A program made the position numbers and the translations under genes. Below, in pieces: positions 1-12,810 of a stretch of 64,000 nt of DNA. How positions within the stretch are numbered: the stretch's first letter is position 1; each line of letters begins with the position of its first letter. Under the pieces are notes generated by a model. It had not been told where the DNA came from. It worked only from the letters and a program-made list of their open reading frames with translations, and searched no databases. Source of the DNA: Alopecurus myosuroides (taxonomy: Eukaryota > Streptophyta > Magnoliopsida > Poales > Poaceae); NCBI GenBank assembly GCA_028641055.1, contig CM054062.1:271021092-271085091 (forward strand). The letters are read 5' to 3'.

Positions 1-2182
1 TGAAAAGTTGATTGGAAAACATATTTAGTTTGTGAAATTTGGAATTTTTATGCTCAAGTTATGAATTTTGCAAGTTTAAGTGAATTTAACAAGAATTCAA
101 ATGTTTCACCAATTTAAAATATTCAAAACAGTAAACAAATTTTATATTTGGAAAGAACATTTAATTTGGGACAGAAAACATATTTAAAAAGTTAAAATTG
201 GAGTTTGGATGAATTTCTTATGCAATTTACAAGATTTGGGGTAAATCTGCCATTTTTTATGAACTAGGGCTTGGAAATAAATTTAGAGGGGTTTAGAAAT
301 ATTTGTCAGGGGTCTAGATATTATTACCAGGGGCATGGATGTGATTACAGGGACTGTGATGTACCAGAACAATTAGAAGCAAAAAGTTTGGGTTAAAAGA
401 GGGAGGGGGGACTCGAACCCAAGCCCTCCTGCTGTGAGTTTGGGGGCTAACCAGTGGGGTGTGTTGCGAGTTGGTGATAGGAGAGGCATATGTGGCGGGT
501 TATGGTGCAGCACTGCGGTTAACTGAACTAAAACGAAGAGAAAAGGAGCAGAAAAGAGTGGGGGGGCTGGGATTCGATCCCCCCACCTCTGGCTTGCGTG
601 AAGGGTGCAGGAACCAGTGTGGTGTGCGTGTGCTTGTGACAGGAAGGGGGAAGGGGTGAGGATAAGGTGTGGCTGCGGGCTGGTTTTCTCTGAATCTAAC
701 TGTACGTAACCTGTACCATGGCGGACAGAAACGAGGGGGGTCGACGAGGCCATGGCGGCTGCTGCTCGCCGGAGGGACGCCGGCCGTGGGGTGTGTGGCT
801 GCGGCGGCCAAGGGAGAGGGAGGAGGCGAGTGGGGGGAGCGATCGGAGGTCTCACCTCGAGCCAGGAGGAGGCGCACGGGGAAGGGCGGACAGCAGGGAG
901 CGGACGTGCAGGTCGGGGCAGGGAAGGCCGGCGACGGGGAGGCGATGCCGCCGGCGATGAGAAGCTCCTCGGCCCATGGCGCCTTCACCAAAGTTGAAGT
1001 GCGGGAGGGGGCGGTTCCATTCCCGCGGTCGGCAACCCGCGGCACCTCCCCTTTCCCCGCCGCCATGGTGTTTCCTCCTCGGGCCATGGAAGGTTCAGTT
1101 AACAGGGAAGGGAAAACAGAGAGAAGAGGGATGGAGAGGAGATGAGGGAAGAGTGGAGGCGGGGGAGAAGAGATGGAGGGAGCTAGGGGAACCCTAGGGC
1201 TCGGCCTAGGGTTTTAAGGAGGGGGAGGAGGCACAGCCGTTGCCTGTGTGCTCTGATGCACGCGTACACCATGGATGGTGATCGTACAGGAGGTGGAAGA
1301 CGACAAGGGGGTATGGGCCAGAAAGGAGTTGGGCCAAAGGGAAAAAGATGGGCTAAGGAGAAGGGAAAAGGCCTGCTGGTTGCTCTCTCTCCTTTTTAAT
1401 TATTTGATCCAATTTTTTTTTTGTAGCAATTAGAAAAGGGAAGAGATTGGAGGGTTTTGAGTTGCAAAAAATTTGAGGAAAAATCCTGTGAGTTTGTTGG
1501 CTCAACAACCACCACTTGGCCACTTAGGTTTTTGAGAATTTAAATTTATTTGTTGTTTTTGTAATGGCTTGCATTTGAATGAAATTTTGGTTAATAATTG
1601 GTTATTTAAAACAAGAATTTTAATTATGGAAAACCAATGAGTTTAATTGGAAACAAAGAGTACAACAATATTTTGGTTATTTTTATAATTTCAAAAGAGG
1701 TGATGTTTAATGATTTGGTTTGGATTTGAAAGCAATTTGGAATTACTTAATTGAAATAACACCACCATTTTATTAGTTGATCAAACATGGAATAAATGGA
1801 AACAATAGATTAGATTGTTTTGGTAATTTTCATAATATTCCAATTGGGTGTTGTTTATACAATGTATTGAATTTTTGAATGTGATTTTGGAAACAACTGA
1901 TTGATTAAAACCATTAACTTATCAAGTGAGCATTTTGGAATAAAAAGAAAACAATTTGGTTGTTTTTGTTTGTGATTTTTATTTCAAAAGTTGTAACAGA
2001 GCAAGTATGAAAACAAAGCATTTGAAATTGTTTGAGTTTCATTGTGAAAACAATTAAGAACAGATGCAAAACAAATAGTAAACAAGGCAAACAAGGAAAT
2101 AAATATGATGCCATGATGCAATACTTTAATAACAAGAAATCAAACATTCTAAATGGTAGGTTTTCATACTTGGGCTGTTACA
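1..2182 (-). mobile_element. LTR end of a truncated gypsy-like retrotransposon
   Basis: This stretch has no convincing gene. Its right end, TTGGGCTGTTACA, stops exactly where homology to the Athila 3' LTR begins (2183 matches 25946). Read on the - strand it starts TGTAACAGCCCAA, a common start for large plant gypsy LTRs. The layout resembles the 5.9-kb LTRs further right: an AT-rich flank (about 1380-2180), a GC-rich block (about 660-1250) and more AT-rich sequence. I infer that it is one LTR of an element inserted into the Athila 5' LTR, with the rest outside the window. The expected duplication next to it is AAAAC (2183-2187). Overlapping GC-rich reading frames at 373-1197 look like composition shadows. 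Confidence 0.55.
405..625 (-). repeat. Two tRNA-like B-box modules in the LTR
   Basis: On the - strand two modules about 165 bp apart each hold an RNA polymerase III B-box-like motif: GGTTCGAGTCC (about 409-419) and GATCGAATCCC (about 572-582). Each is preceded by CACTGGTT and a purine-rich stretch. On the + strand both are followed by ACCAGTG(G/T)GGTGTG. They look like diverged copies of one tRNA-derived unit. I see no full cloverleaf and no clear A box, so these are not called tRNA genes. Confidence 0.4.
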
Positions 2183-3503
2183 AAAACAGAGCGTGAGGAT
2201 ACCATATTCGCAAATATCAGAGCACCCCGGAAATCATCGGAAAGTTCCTATTTCACCCGAAGACGGAGGAAGCCAAAAGGGGAGCCGGAGGAGGGCCACC
2301 AAGGGCCCTCACCAGCCCAGGCGCGGGCCCACCTCTTGCCGGGCCTGGGGGTGGTGAGGAGGTCCTGGCCCACCTCTGGCTTGCACCTTCGACGTACTTC
2401 ATCCCCCGGGAACCCTAAGACAGAGAGAATCATCGAGGAGTCTTTCCGCCGCCTCTGCAGGACGGAAAACAACAGAGAGAGAAAAGCTCTCCGGCAGGGA
2501 GAAATCTGCCGGGGAAATTCCTTCCCGGAGGGGGAGGGGGGAAATCATCGCCATCATCACCGTCATCGAGCTGGACTTCATCGGGATCATCATCATCATC
2601 ATCATCATCATCTCCACCATCATCTCCCTCAGCTCCACTCCGTTTCGCTGTAACATCTAGCGTTGCATCTTGTCTATTTCATAGGGGAAACTTTCCCGGT
2701 GTTGACTACTTGTAGTTGATGCTATTGAGTGAAACCATTGGATTAGGTTTATGTCCATATTGTTAATAACCATTATATCACCTCTGATCATGATTCATAT
2801 GATGTCTTGTGAGTAGTTCGTGTTGTTCTTAAGGACATGGGAGAAGTCAAGTTGTTAGTAGTGAAGTAATGTTGAGTAATATTTAATGGTTTGATATTTA
2901 ACTTGTGGTGTTACTCTTCTAGTGGTGTCATGTGAACTTCGACTACATGATACTTCACCATTTATGGGCCTAGAGGAATGCATCGTGTATTTGGCTACTA
3001 ATTGTGGGGTTGCCGGAGTGATAGAAACCTAAACCCCCGTTAGGAAACAATTACACGAGGGAGCGTAGGATCCCGGAGTTTAAAGATGTGATTAGATTTA
3101 TTTCTTAATTACTTTCTTGTAGTTGCGGATGCTTGAAAGGGGTATAATCACAAGTTTGTATTATTCTTGGATGGGACGGTACATTAGCATAGGTTCACCC
3201 ACACAACACTTATCAAAACACTAAAGATTATTCAGCGACATGAAACAAAAGCACTTCACAGAAACCTCCGTGTGTCCTCGAGAACGTTTGTTAATCATAA
3301 GTAAACCCACCGGCTTGTCCTTTGCTGAAGAAATGATTGGGACACTTGCTGCAATTATTATTACTGCATTTTATTTACTCACACTTTATTTATCTGCAAT
3401 CCTTCACCGAAACTGGTTGTCAACACCTTCTGCTCCTCGTTGGGTTCGATACTCTTATTTATCGAAAGTACTACGATACACCCCCTATACTTGTGGGCCA
3501 TCA
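2183..3503 (+). repeat. Athila 5' LTR (5'-truncated)
   Basis: It aligns with the 3' LTR from 25946 onward and ends GGGCCATCA just before the primer site. The first about 153 bp, starting TGATACG in the 3' copy, are displaced by the element at 1-2182. It contains an ATC microsatellite (about 2583-2617) and a degenerate GC-rich inverted repeat (about 2309-2359). By eye the copies differ by roughly 10% over 280 bp. The 3' copy has about 45 bp near 27150-27190 that this one lacks. Confidence 0.88.
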
Positions 3504-3514
3504 ATACTATTTTC

Positions 3515-3532
3515 TGGCGCCGTTCCAGGGGA
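3515..3532 (+). other. Athila primer-binding site (tRNA-Asp type)
   Basis: TGGCGCCGTTCCAGGGGA lies 11 bp after the LTR end. It matches the Athila-type primer site complementary to the 3' end of tRNA-Asp, with one or two changes in the middle. Confidence 0.85.
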
Positions 3533-3689
3533 GCTAAGCGCTATTGGGAAGTGGAATTGATAAAGGAAGCTTCTGCTGTAAGTGTTGTTTTTATTACTTT
3601 CTACTGCTTTATTACACTATGTTTGGATCTCCTTTTGAGTCCTTATTTGCGGGCACTGCTGCCACTGCTAGGTAGTAAGTGACCCACCG

Positions 3690-4068
3690 CCTGATGATTT
3701 GGATCCTTATAAAATACCTATAAAGATTGTTAAACACGTTATGAATAACTGCTATTCAGGTGATGGAACTGTCCATCCTGGTGATCATTTCCTCTTTTTA
3801 TATGAATTATGCGAGTTGTTCAAGTGTGAGGTATTACAATGGGCCAAGTGAAGAGAAAATTATTCTCTATATCATTGACAGGCTGAGTCGCTGAATGCTT
3901 CAAACTTCTGAAAAATGGCCAAACTATTGGATGGGAGGAAATCGTGCCCCTCTTTAATTCTAAATTCTATCCTCCCAGTGAAATTCATAGAGATCGGAAT
4001 TATATATATAATTTTTGGCCTCATGACGGAGAGAGTATTGCCCAAGCATGGGGGAGATTGAAGTCACT
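3690..4068 (+). pseudogene. Athila gag, first part (degenerate)
   Basis: This is the N-terminal part of the Athila gag capsid gene. Near its end the conserved gag wording YPPSEIHRDRNYIYNFWPHD is followed by GESIAQAWGRLKSL, which stops at the insertion point of the 14.9-kb element. Upstream the frame is broken by several stops (for example around 3849 and 3913). The protein line resumes at 18980: joining across the duplicated TCACT gives a continuous ...GRLKSL/MLKCP... reading, so the insertion fell in an already existing gag frame. Confidence 0.8.
4064..4068. other. Target-site duplication TCACT, left copy
   Basis: TCACT immediately precedes the TGTAAGG terminus of the inserted element and is repeated exactly at 18980-18984, directly after its other terminus TGTGACA. 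This proves a single insertion event into Athila gag. Confidence 0.95.
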
Positions 4069-7000
4069 TGTAAGGTCCCCCAGAACCACTGTTCAAGTAC
4101 ACCTCCGATATGCATACATTCACGATCCCAGATCACACCAGCCGTGAACAACATATCAAGTTGGTACATAGATACAATATCCATTACACGATTTCACAAA
4201 CACATACAAAAGATACATGGACACATGACCAAGTCCACACAACTTACATGCAGGACAAACACACATCACACACAGCGAAAGACTAACACACACAAAACAT
4301 AGTAGAGCCCAAGTCACGCTTTAACCTACAGGCTCCTGACCGGGAGACGATCCTAGTTCGCAAGGCCATCAGATCCGTACTCCTCTTCGTAGATCTCCTT
4401 CTCAGACTCCTTCTCTATGTCTGGCAAGTAAATACCCGGGACGAAACCAATATGAGTACATTTGAATGTACTCAGCAAGACACCCATCATGTAACTTACC
4501 AAATGCAAGTATACTTATATGGTGTATTAGGTAGGCTATACATATGGTTCACTATCAATGATATATGAAAGATATATCATATTTGATTTTGAAAGATCTG
4601 TATCTTTGTTGAATAAGATACTTCAAAAGAAAATAATATAGTTTTATTTCTCTTGTAGATATCACATGTACAAGAGGTTTTGTAAAATTTTTGTTAAAAG
4701 AAAGTTTTATCTTTGCAAAACTTCTTGTAAAAACAACTTCTGGATTTTCATCATCAGTACCACAAAGGTACAAAGTTCCTCCTTTCCCACACTTCACAAG
4801 TCCAACTTCGTTTTGAAAACTCCTTTTTGAAAACATTGACACAATGCTAGCTACATGGCAATTCAACTGTCCATATCCGAGGACGCAGCTATTCCGAATA
4901 GTTTTACTCTGCAGAGATGTACACATCCACCAGATTCAGTACATCCGCCGTGAACAACCACGGACTGTAACAACAGTATGTAAACATCAGATAACTGATC
5001 CTAACCATCCACTATTCTCAAGCTAGTAAATGTTTATCTCTTCAGTTGGGTATAATCTCCCCAACACCAGGTCCCACCCCGCCACGGAAGGAGACCCAAC
5101 TGTTGCATCCGGAGGAAAAATTAATTCCACACTTTATATGCCTATTTGAATTCATGACTTGCGGCATTTCGGTTCGAGGGAAGTCACGCCCATATAGCAA
5201 ATTGAGATAGAACACTCACTAACAAGAACAAACTTCAAGTTAAGCCCCGTGCCCATGTTGGGGTAAAGTGGCAGTTCGGTAATGGTTGTCCGGAGAAGAC
5301 TAGGTTATGTGTCATTTTTGAAAACACGTTTTTCCCAAAAATGACCACTTCAACAATCCTCCGGTGAGTAAGGCTTCGCCTTCCCACCGGGTTTTCCATA
5401 AAGCCTTTGTTTTGCAAAAACATATTTTTAGGATGTCCATTAGGGACTTATACTTTTGAGTGGTAATAAATACCATCTGGTGGTTATGGTCTTGGTAACA
5501 CCAAGTATCAACTACTGGCATAATAATGATATATATAATATTAATAGTAGTAATAGTCACTCAAAAATAGTTTTTGGCAATCAAAGTTTTGTAAAACTTT
5601 TCAGAGATAAAACATGCATGATAGATAATGATAAGTGTAGTAGCAAGAATCAGGATGGCTTGCCTTGAAACTCTTAGTGTCCCTGTCCTTGAAGTAGTTT
5701 GAACTTGACGCACAGCTCCACAACTGCTTCTTCTCCTTCGTTTTCTAACGTCGTAAAAGAATATAAGACACACACTCAGAACTAAAGAACAAACAAATAA
5801 ACCAAACAACACATACAGCAAGCAAACTTATACAAGCGCAATCACTCAAAAGATTATCGCGAAAACTACCTCGCCAACTCTCAGGGTACGAAACTGTCGT
5901 CAGACAAACATATGGTTGAGAAACCATATCCCACATCTTACATACCATATATGGAGTGGGTGTACCACTCTCATAATAAGATATTCAAGAATCTAAAAGT
6001 ATAGCTTGTGGGCACAAAAAGTGAGGCTACAAAAATAATACATTCAATCAAATCAATACCCATGGTAGTGGGTATTAACAACACACAAGCAATCATCACC
6101 AAACAAGTTCATGACTAAACTAATGCATAGATAACAAGATACTGCTAAGCACAACAACAACACTAGCACAACAATAACATGAGTACATTACTCATGCTAA
6201 GGGGTGTACTCAAACAATTTCCAAACAGTAAGGAAACACACCACAGATGAGTAGGCTAATTATAGATAATGCTTATGTCTACTCAAAGTTAAGGAATCCA
6301 TCAATCATGAAATAAAAAAACAAACCAGTATCTCAACTTAAGGTAACAAGTCATACAACACAACCTACCACACAATCATTACAAGGGATGATAAAGCTAG
6401 AACATACATAACAACATGAGTCCACTAATAGCATTCTAGTATGAGAATTCTACACAAGCATGCCATAAGAAATAAAGCATTGTACAACCTATAGTCAACT
6501 AGCAACTCAAGAAGTCCTGGCTTAATAACATAAGTAATAACATTCTAAACATGCTAGAATAATCATAAACTCATGAAAAAAGACAACAATACTAGAGCAA
6601 CTCAAACAATCTAGTGGTGACACTAGTTCATCACTAGAGAAGCAAACAATGCTACAAGGATGCATGATCCTAAACAAGCAAGGTTTGAAGGTAAAAACCT
6701 ACTAACAACACACAACACCTTACACATGCTAGTAAGCAAAAACACTAAAACAATTATATAAAAACATCTACTAAGCAAGCATTAATCCATTCTAGCAATA
6801 CATGCTTTTCCAATTAATTAAATAGCAAGCAACCAAGGTCCATGCTATACAACCAGTAGCTATGCACTCAATACAAGATCAACTAAACACTTCCAAAAAT
6901 CCAAACGCTCAATGAAAACCATTCACAAATAATTTATCAATCACTAGGAAAACATTCTATTAGCAAACAATATTCAATTTACCAAACAATAGTGAAACAC

Positions 7001-9993
7001 TCCTTAACATGATACCCCTAAGGGAATTTTATGTTAACAAACAAACCACAACTGAACATACTAGTATTCACAAAGAAATACTAAACACTTCAACCAAACA
7101 AGTAAAACAAACAACCATTTTCCTTGGTGGAAAATACTAGACAAACATATAGTAATGCATGCTATTTTCACATAAGTGTATGGTTGGGGATTTGCATCCT
7201 AACCAAAATGAAATGGGACCAGTGGGTTATGGGCCCACTAATACCAAGGAATTTAGAGGTAACAAAGCCTCTGGTCACACATGACAAGATTAATATAACA
7301 AAGCAATCAATACAAGGCTATTCATACTAGTGAAAACAATACTAGTGAAAACAAGCAACAAATGTTACACATGCTTTGCTATAAAATAAGGTGCAAGCTA
7401 AAAGAGATAATAACATCAAAATAACAGTACCAAAATGGTACTGGACTCAACTCAAGGACAACACAACTTAGGTAAAACAAATCTACCAAGACTGGTTCAC
7501 ACAATAATCAAATAATAATACTAGGAAAATAACAAATGCTACTTCTATTTATATTTGACTTTCCAAACATGCACACAATTTCTAAGGTAGTTATATTGCA
7601 AGAAAACAACCTAATAACAAGTGTCAACACATCTTACATGCTAGGAACAAAGATCCACTCATTCGAACATTTTAATTCAAACAAATACACACATAAATAA
7701 GAAAACAGAAAAGGTGTTGTTTCTAGTTTTGCTCACCAAAAATAATCCAGGGATCCAAAAATTATGCCAAGCTAGGATTAGGTAGATCTATTCATATGAA
7801 AACTCATCCAATTGGATTCACCTCAAAAATCATTTTTAAAATCATTCTAAAAATCCTAGAAAAGCCTACTGGCCATTTACCAAAATGGATGGCATTTCCA
7901 TTTGGTAACTCACCTTGATGTGAGGCCAAGTCCTATGGATAGATCTATTCAAAGGATACTCTAAAAAAATTATTTGGCAAAAAGGATACAGATTCAAAAA
8001 GTTAAGCCAAAAACATTTTTACAGACACTCTGTTGCAAAACAGATATTGTGACAAAAAATAAAAGTCAAAACTTAGATCTACCAAGCTTATGTGGTTAAG
8101 AAAACATATAGCTAGTGCCAAGAAATTTGGTTGATTTTATTTTGCACTAAAAGTAATTTTTTACAGCGCAAAAGTAACAAGCATATTTCTGTAACAGATT
8201 AAAAAGAAAAGAAAACAGAGAGACGGGCTAGCTTCAAACGAGCGGCCCAACAAGGCAGCAGGCGCGGCCCAACGTACTGCGCGCGCGGCCAGGGTGGGAA
8301 ACGCGCGATTCAACGGGAGCCGTCGATCTCTGCATCGACGCTCCCGGCGCTCTCTTCCTCCTCTCTTCTCCTCTCTCTCTCATCCCGACAGACACGACGA
8401 CGGTGGGGCTAGGGAGCTCACCGTGGGCGACGGGAAGGGGCCGCGCGGGCTCGGGAGGGCTGCAGGGTGGTAGGCGGGGTCGAGGGGCGCGACTCCAGGC
8501 GGCGGTGCTCGGTGGGCGCCCGCGGCGGCGACCGTGGACGACGGCGAGGTTTCCTGCGAAGCAGAGGGAAAGGGAGGGTCCAGGGAGAGTCAAAGGGACA
8601 TGGGGAGTCCAGCAGGGGCGATGAGGAGGGATGGGAGGGCTCGGGAGGAGGGCATCACCTTAGGTTGCTTGCGGTGACCGTCGGGGTCTAGAGCTCGTGC
8701 TCGCTTTCAAGGGCCAGTGCTCGGCTTGTCCTTGCTAGGGGAGATTTTGGGAGTGTGAGGGAGGGTAGTGGCGCAAGGGATAGGGCTATGGTGGCTTATA
8801 GCTGTGGTTATGAGGGCAAGGGTATGGTGGGGCTCGGTTTCATGCCAATGGATGGCGTTGGATGTGCTCAAGGGGTTTTTGGACAAAGCACAAGCAAGGA
8901 ATGGTGCCAAGGGTCAAGCCAATAAGGGGAAAGTCAAAGCTTGGCCTTTGGAGTCTAGGGAAGCCAAGTCCAAGACCAAAAGTTCAAGGTATGGAGGCCC
9001 ATACCTAGCCACCTCATCATGCTCCCTCTCTCTTCTCTCCCTTGTTATCTTCCTCTACAAGGTTTTCTAGAAGAAAGCTAAAGCATCCTAGGTAGAGTAC
9101 AATTAGCAATTATTCGAAATGGCAAAGTGGTGTTTCCAAATTTGAACAAATAATAAAAGAAAACATCTATCCAAAAGTGTATCTGCCACTGTTCAAAAAT
9201 TTAGAAAATTCAGTTAACACTTCGGAATTTTTCTAAGTGTTGGAAACAGTGAAAAGAGCAAGAAGTTTGGATTGTTTTCAGGGACCAAATGGTTTCCAAA
9301 ATTTGTTTTCAAGGTTGGAGTTTGTTAAACATCTTATAAACTTGCAGAAACATCTTTTGAAAACAAATTTGAAATAATTTAAGGCTATGAAAACAATGTG
9401 GGAAAAGGTGTACTTTCTGTTTTACTCTGTTTTCCAAAAATGCCTTTTTCTGCCTTATGTTTATTCCACAAATACAACAAGCAAAAGATCATTCTTGTTA
9501 ATACAAAAATCAAACCAAGCTTATGGATTTGTAGTCCATATAGGAAGGAACAATTAAAATTCAAGAAAACATGAAATAACATTTTATAGCCAAGTGAAAA
9601 CAAAGGTAGAAAACAGGTACTTGGCTATATTTTCAGGGAATAGTTTCTATAGAAAACTTAAAAGAAAACTTCCATAAATCATTTTGAATTCTTGTTTTCT
9701 TGGATCCCACAAAGCTAAAAGTTTATTTTAAGATTCAAACAAGAATGATCCAAGTCTTGGAATAAAAATCCACTCAAGTAACATCTGGGAAAACAACAGG
9801 AAAATTTATAGAATTGTTTTTAGGAAAAATTTCATATTGGTTTTAAAATGAAACAAGACTTGCATTGCAAAAATGATTAAGATCATAAACACATGTTATT
9901 TCAAACAATCCTGTTTGTTAGAAAAAAAAATTGTTGGCCCTCATTTTTGTCTTCTTGAACACAGTACAAGAATCCAAAAACTGGGGTGTGACA
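4069..9993 (-). repeat. LARD-like element 3' LTR
   Basis: This is the downstream LTR in element orientation. It holds an AT-rich region (about 4500-8200) full of short ACAA/CTAG words, a GC-rich block (about 8225-8760) with CT-rich and CG-rich runs, and an AT-rich end. Compared by eye with the other copy, the first 400 bp differ at about 26 positions (about 6.5%); the AT-rich middle seems closer (about 3%). A short tandem duplication of ATACTAGTGAAAACA near 7326-7356 is single in the other LTR. Reading frames in the GC block are not kept between the copies, so I regard them as noncoding. Confidence 0.92.
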
Positions 9994-10008
9994 GACCTTC
10001 CCCCCTTA
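9994..10008 (-). other. Polypurine tract of the LARD-like element
   Basis: On the - strand AAGGGGGGAAGGTC directly precedes the LTR start TGTCACACC. A purine run at this place primes plus-strand DNA synthesis in LTR retrotransposons. Confidence 0.85.
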
Positions 10009-11475
10009 AAAGAATCTCGTCCCGAGATTCGCAGGCAAGCGGAAAGAGGGTATGGTCAAAACAACAATGTTAGATCATTTGTTTACAAACACAAGTGCTG
10101 GTGGTTGGTAACATTAAACACGGGTGCTTCCCCCCTTTGATTAATCTTACCAAAATCCACCGGCAGGTTAGTTTTCCAAAGGTCTGGGTGCCATGTTCTA
10201 AACCTCGAACTTATTGTTCCTCATAACCAACATACCAACCAGAGGTTTTCCTTTAGACATAGTTCTACTAGTTTCCAATCTCATGAGATTATCATTCCAC
10301 TAATAACTTCCTTGGGCATAAACTCTCTCATCACTATATAGATCAATCAATCGGATATCCACCGATCCTTTATTAAGCATGAGCTTTCCATTTTAAATTC
10401 TCTAACAATCCAGGAAAATCCACTATCTTCCTCTTAACCTAATGTGCTCCTAGTAATCAAGTCTCAAATCATTTCTCCCTCAAAGGTATGTCATCAAGAT
10501 CATATAGCTAAAACTAAACCATCAAATTCAACAAGCACATACCAAATCTGTACTACTTATATAAATCCTTTCAAATTCTCCAAACTCCTATCTCATGATC
10601 AATGCTAAATCATTTTCCCCAAACAATCTCGATAGAGCGTGACAAGCTCCGAGAATATATCATCAAGAATAATCCTCTACTAAATCCAAGTCATATTGAT
10701 TTTCCCTAAAAATCCAAAATCATCCTTTTACATCCACAAATTACTTCCTATATCAAATCCAATATTCCTCCAATCCATCTTTAATCATAAAATCAAATAT
10801 CTATCCCAATCCAACATGATCTTTTTACTACCTTCAGCCTTTCTGCTAAAATCCAGGATAAGAATCACCTAGGCAAAACATTATCATCATCATTCCAATA
10901 TCACAATCTATTCTCAACATATAAGTCCTAATCAATCAAATCTCCCTATATATCTAGTGCTTCCTAAAATCCAATAGTTCCCACCAATATCTCTAAACCT
11001 CAAATTACTTCTTCAAGACTACAAATTTTAGTTACCGACAACTTCCAAAGTTTTGGGGTCCACCACTGGTTAGCCCCAGATATTATATCATAATTCATCT
11101 CAACTAAAAATCATGTGACCCTCAATATTTCACTCCTAAGCTAAACCTCAAATGAGCCTCCACAATCTCTTATTCGTAAATCTGTTTCCTCCAAAATATA
11201 CACGAGAGATCTTACTGCCTAGCAACAATCATAGTTCACAAATCCAATATTTTTTCCCAACCTTTCATCTTTCCTTCAAACAGCTATAGAACATCCTAAG
11301 GGACCTTTCTCTTTGGTTTTGGAAAAGTTGGTTAGAAATATTTAAAACTGGTGTCAGGTGTTAAACTAGAGTTAGATGAAGCTATGTTAGTATTGTTAAC
11401 TGTAAAAGATATTATTTCTAGTCCGACGTGACACATCTAGTGTTCTATTTACGTCGGATTTCTCAGGGTACAAAG
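9994..11475 (-). other. Noncoding 3' part of the LARD-like internal domain
   Basis: About 1.5 kb of AT-rich sequence lies between the zinc-knuckle ORF and the polypurine tract. An autonomous gypsy element would carry protease, reverse transcriptase and integrase here, but I see no such motif on either strand. The only notable thing is a short inverted word next to the LTR, AATCTCG TCC CGAGATT (10013-10029). Confidence 0.6.
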
Positions 11476-11841
11476 TCAAATACCACTATGGGGGTCACAG
11501 GTTTGGTTCGAAAACGTACCATTAACAAAGGCATGAGTCGCAGGTGCTTCTGCAACGTCATCTTGGTCTCGAGGTCCACTCACCCAACTCTTGCGTTTCT
11601 TCTGGGTTGGACCCTGGGTCTCTGGGGTCTCATCAGGATGAGATAGATCATAGTTCGTCTGGGAACAATCACAAGCATAATATCCGTCCTTTCCACAGAT
11701 AAAGCAACCTGTGGTTTTAGGCCTGACATTCACACGCTTCCTGGGAGGTTGTGGCATCGCAGGTAAGGTATTGCGAGTCACACATGAACTAGTTTCTCCT
11801 GGCGTCACTACCTTCATTACGCGGCTCTCACTAGCAAACAA
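11476..11841 (-). pseudogene. Gag-like zinc-knuckle remnant
   Basis: This 121-codon frame on the - strand holds CFICGKDGYYACDC, a gag CCHC zinc knuckle (Cx2Cx4Hx4C) in which the histidine is tyrosine. It is preceded by a basic, proline-rich stretch (PRKRVNVRPKT), as is usual in gypsy nucleocapsid. Downstream it is polar and low complexity. The lost histidine suggests that metal and RNA binding is impaired. No protease or polymerase follows. In element orientation it lies downstream of the coiled-coil ORF (12139-12810), and the 300 bp between them could hold an intron or be decayed. I infer a remnant of the parental gypsy gag. Confidence 0.6.
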
Positions 11842-12138
11842 AAGGGGTGTTTTTGTTTTGAAAACTTGTTAGACATACCGGCTCATAACAGAGATGAGAA
11901 CGATAGGTAACACAACCACAACAAACCAGCATCTAAGAAGCAATCACAAACAAAGACTAACATACACATGAAACAGAGTCTTAACAAGCACAACATAAAC
12001 TTTAAGGTTCACAAGGCAATAGCATAAGGCTTACAACACATCTAGAATAGACATATCTCTTAGTAGAGTTCACACAACACAAACACAAACAAGCGTCTCG
12101 GGTGGAAGTAACATAACTCCTAATATCCTGCGGCAATC

Positions 12139-12810
12139 CTAAGTGCTCGAGGAAGCGCATAGCTGTTCCTCCAACTCTTCAACTCTGGTCTTGCTAGTTG
12201 CAAGATGAAGCTGAAGGTCTCTCACCTGTGCACGGTGCTGGGAGTCAGTGTACTTCATAGTTTTCTTCAGTACTTTGAGACGACGCTCTGTAGCAGAAGA
12301 AACACTCAGGTCTTTCTCCAGCTGATCTATCTCCATGCCTCAGAGCTTGTAATCTCCTCTAAGCTTATCAAGGGAGAACTGGGTGTTGTACAGCTGTCCC
12401 TCCATATGCTGGAAATGACGAGCAGAGACAAAGTCTCCAGTGAACTCTAACGGCTTGTCATCCTCGTCGCGTCTTCCATAGTATCTATTGGGGGTTTCTT
12501 CAAACTTGCGGCGAAAGAAGTTCGCGAGCTTGGCAATGGTCAGCTGCATCACTCTAAGGATACCACTTTCCCAACTGTTCTCCACCACTTCATAAGTGAT
12601 CTCTGGGGTTGACGGTGCTAGCAACGGTGCACGGATGATACAGACCACCAACCAGGACAATTCTCATCCATCATGGTGAATTTGGGCTCCCTTCAACTCA
12701 GGTAGTGGACGACCGATAAGACGAGTCATCTTGATCAAATCCTCCTCAAAGCGGCGGTAGCAAGGTGCATGCATACCCAGCTGGAAAGACTCGGTGAAGA
12801 CAACTGGCAT
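12139..12810 (-). pseudogene. Coiled-coil ORF of the LARD-like element, two stops
   Basis: From the ATG at 12810 (MPVVFTESFQLGMHAPCYRR...) one frame runs to about 12139, roughly 223 codons. It is broken by in-frame stops near 12664 and at about 12337. The middle contains RRKFEETPNRYYGRRDEDD, and the last 65 residues are heptad-like (MEIDQLEKDL..., VEELEEQL), consistent with a coiled coil. I do not recognise the family. It sits about 220 bp after the primer site, where gag normally starts, so it may be a divergent gag N-terminus or a LARD-specific protein. The two stops are consistent with simple transitions in an otherwise open frame. Confidence 0.5.

Noticed and set aside
405..625. tRNA genes suggested by B-box-like motifs
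   Set aside because: No acceptor stem, A box or complete cloverleaf could be built, so only tRNA-like modules are reported.
373..1197. Several overlapping ORFs up to 195 codons on both strands
   Set aside because: They overlap in many frames within a GC-rich block of an LTR, lack any domain, and behave like composition effects.
2583..2617. Short-period ATC repeat as a CRISPR-like or regulatory array
   Set aside because: It is a simple trinucleotide microsatellite, also present in the other Athila LTR; there are no spacers.
8234..9070. ORFs in the GC-rich block of the LARD-like LTR (and counterparts at 17234-18068)
   Set aside because: The two LTR copies do not keep the same frames; small indels shift them, so no coding constraint is visible.
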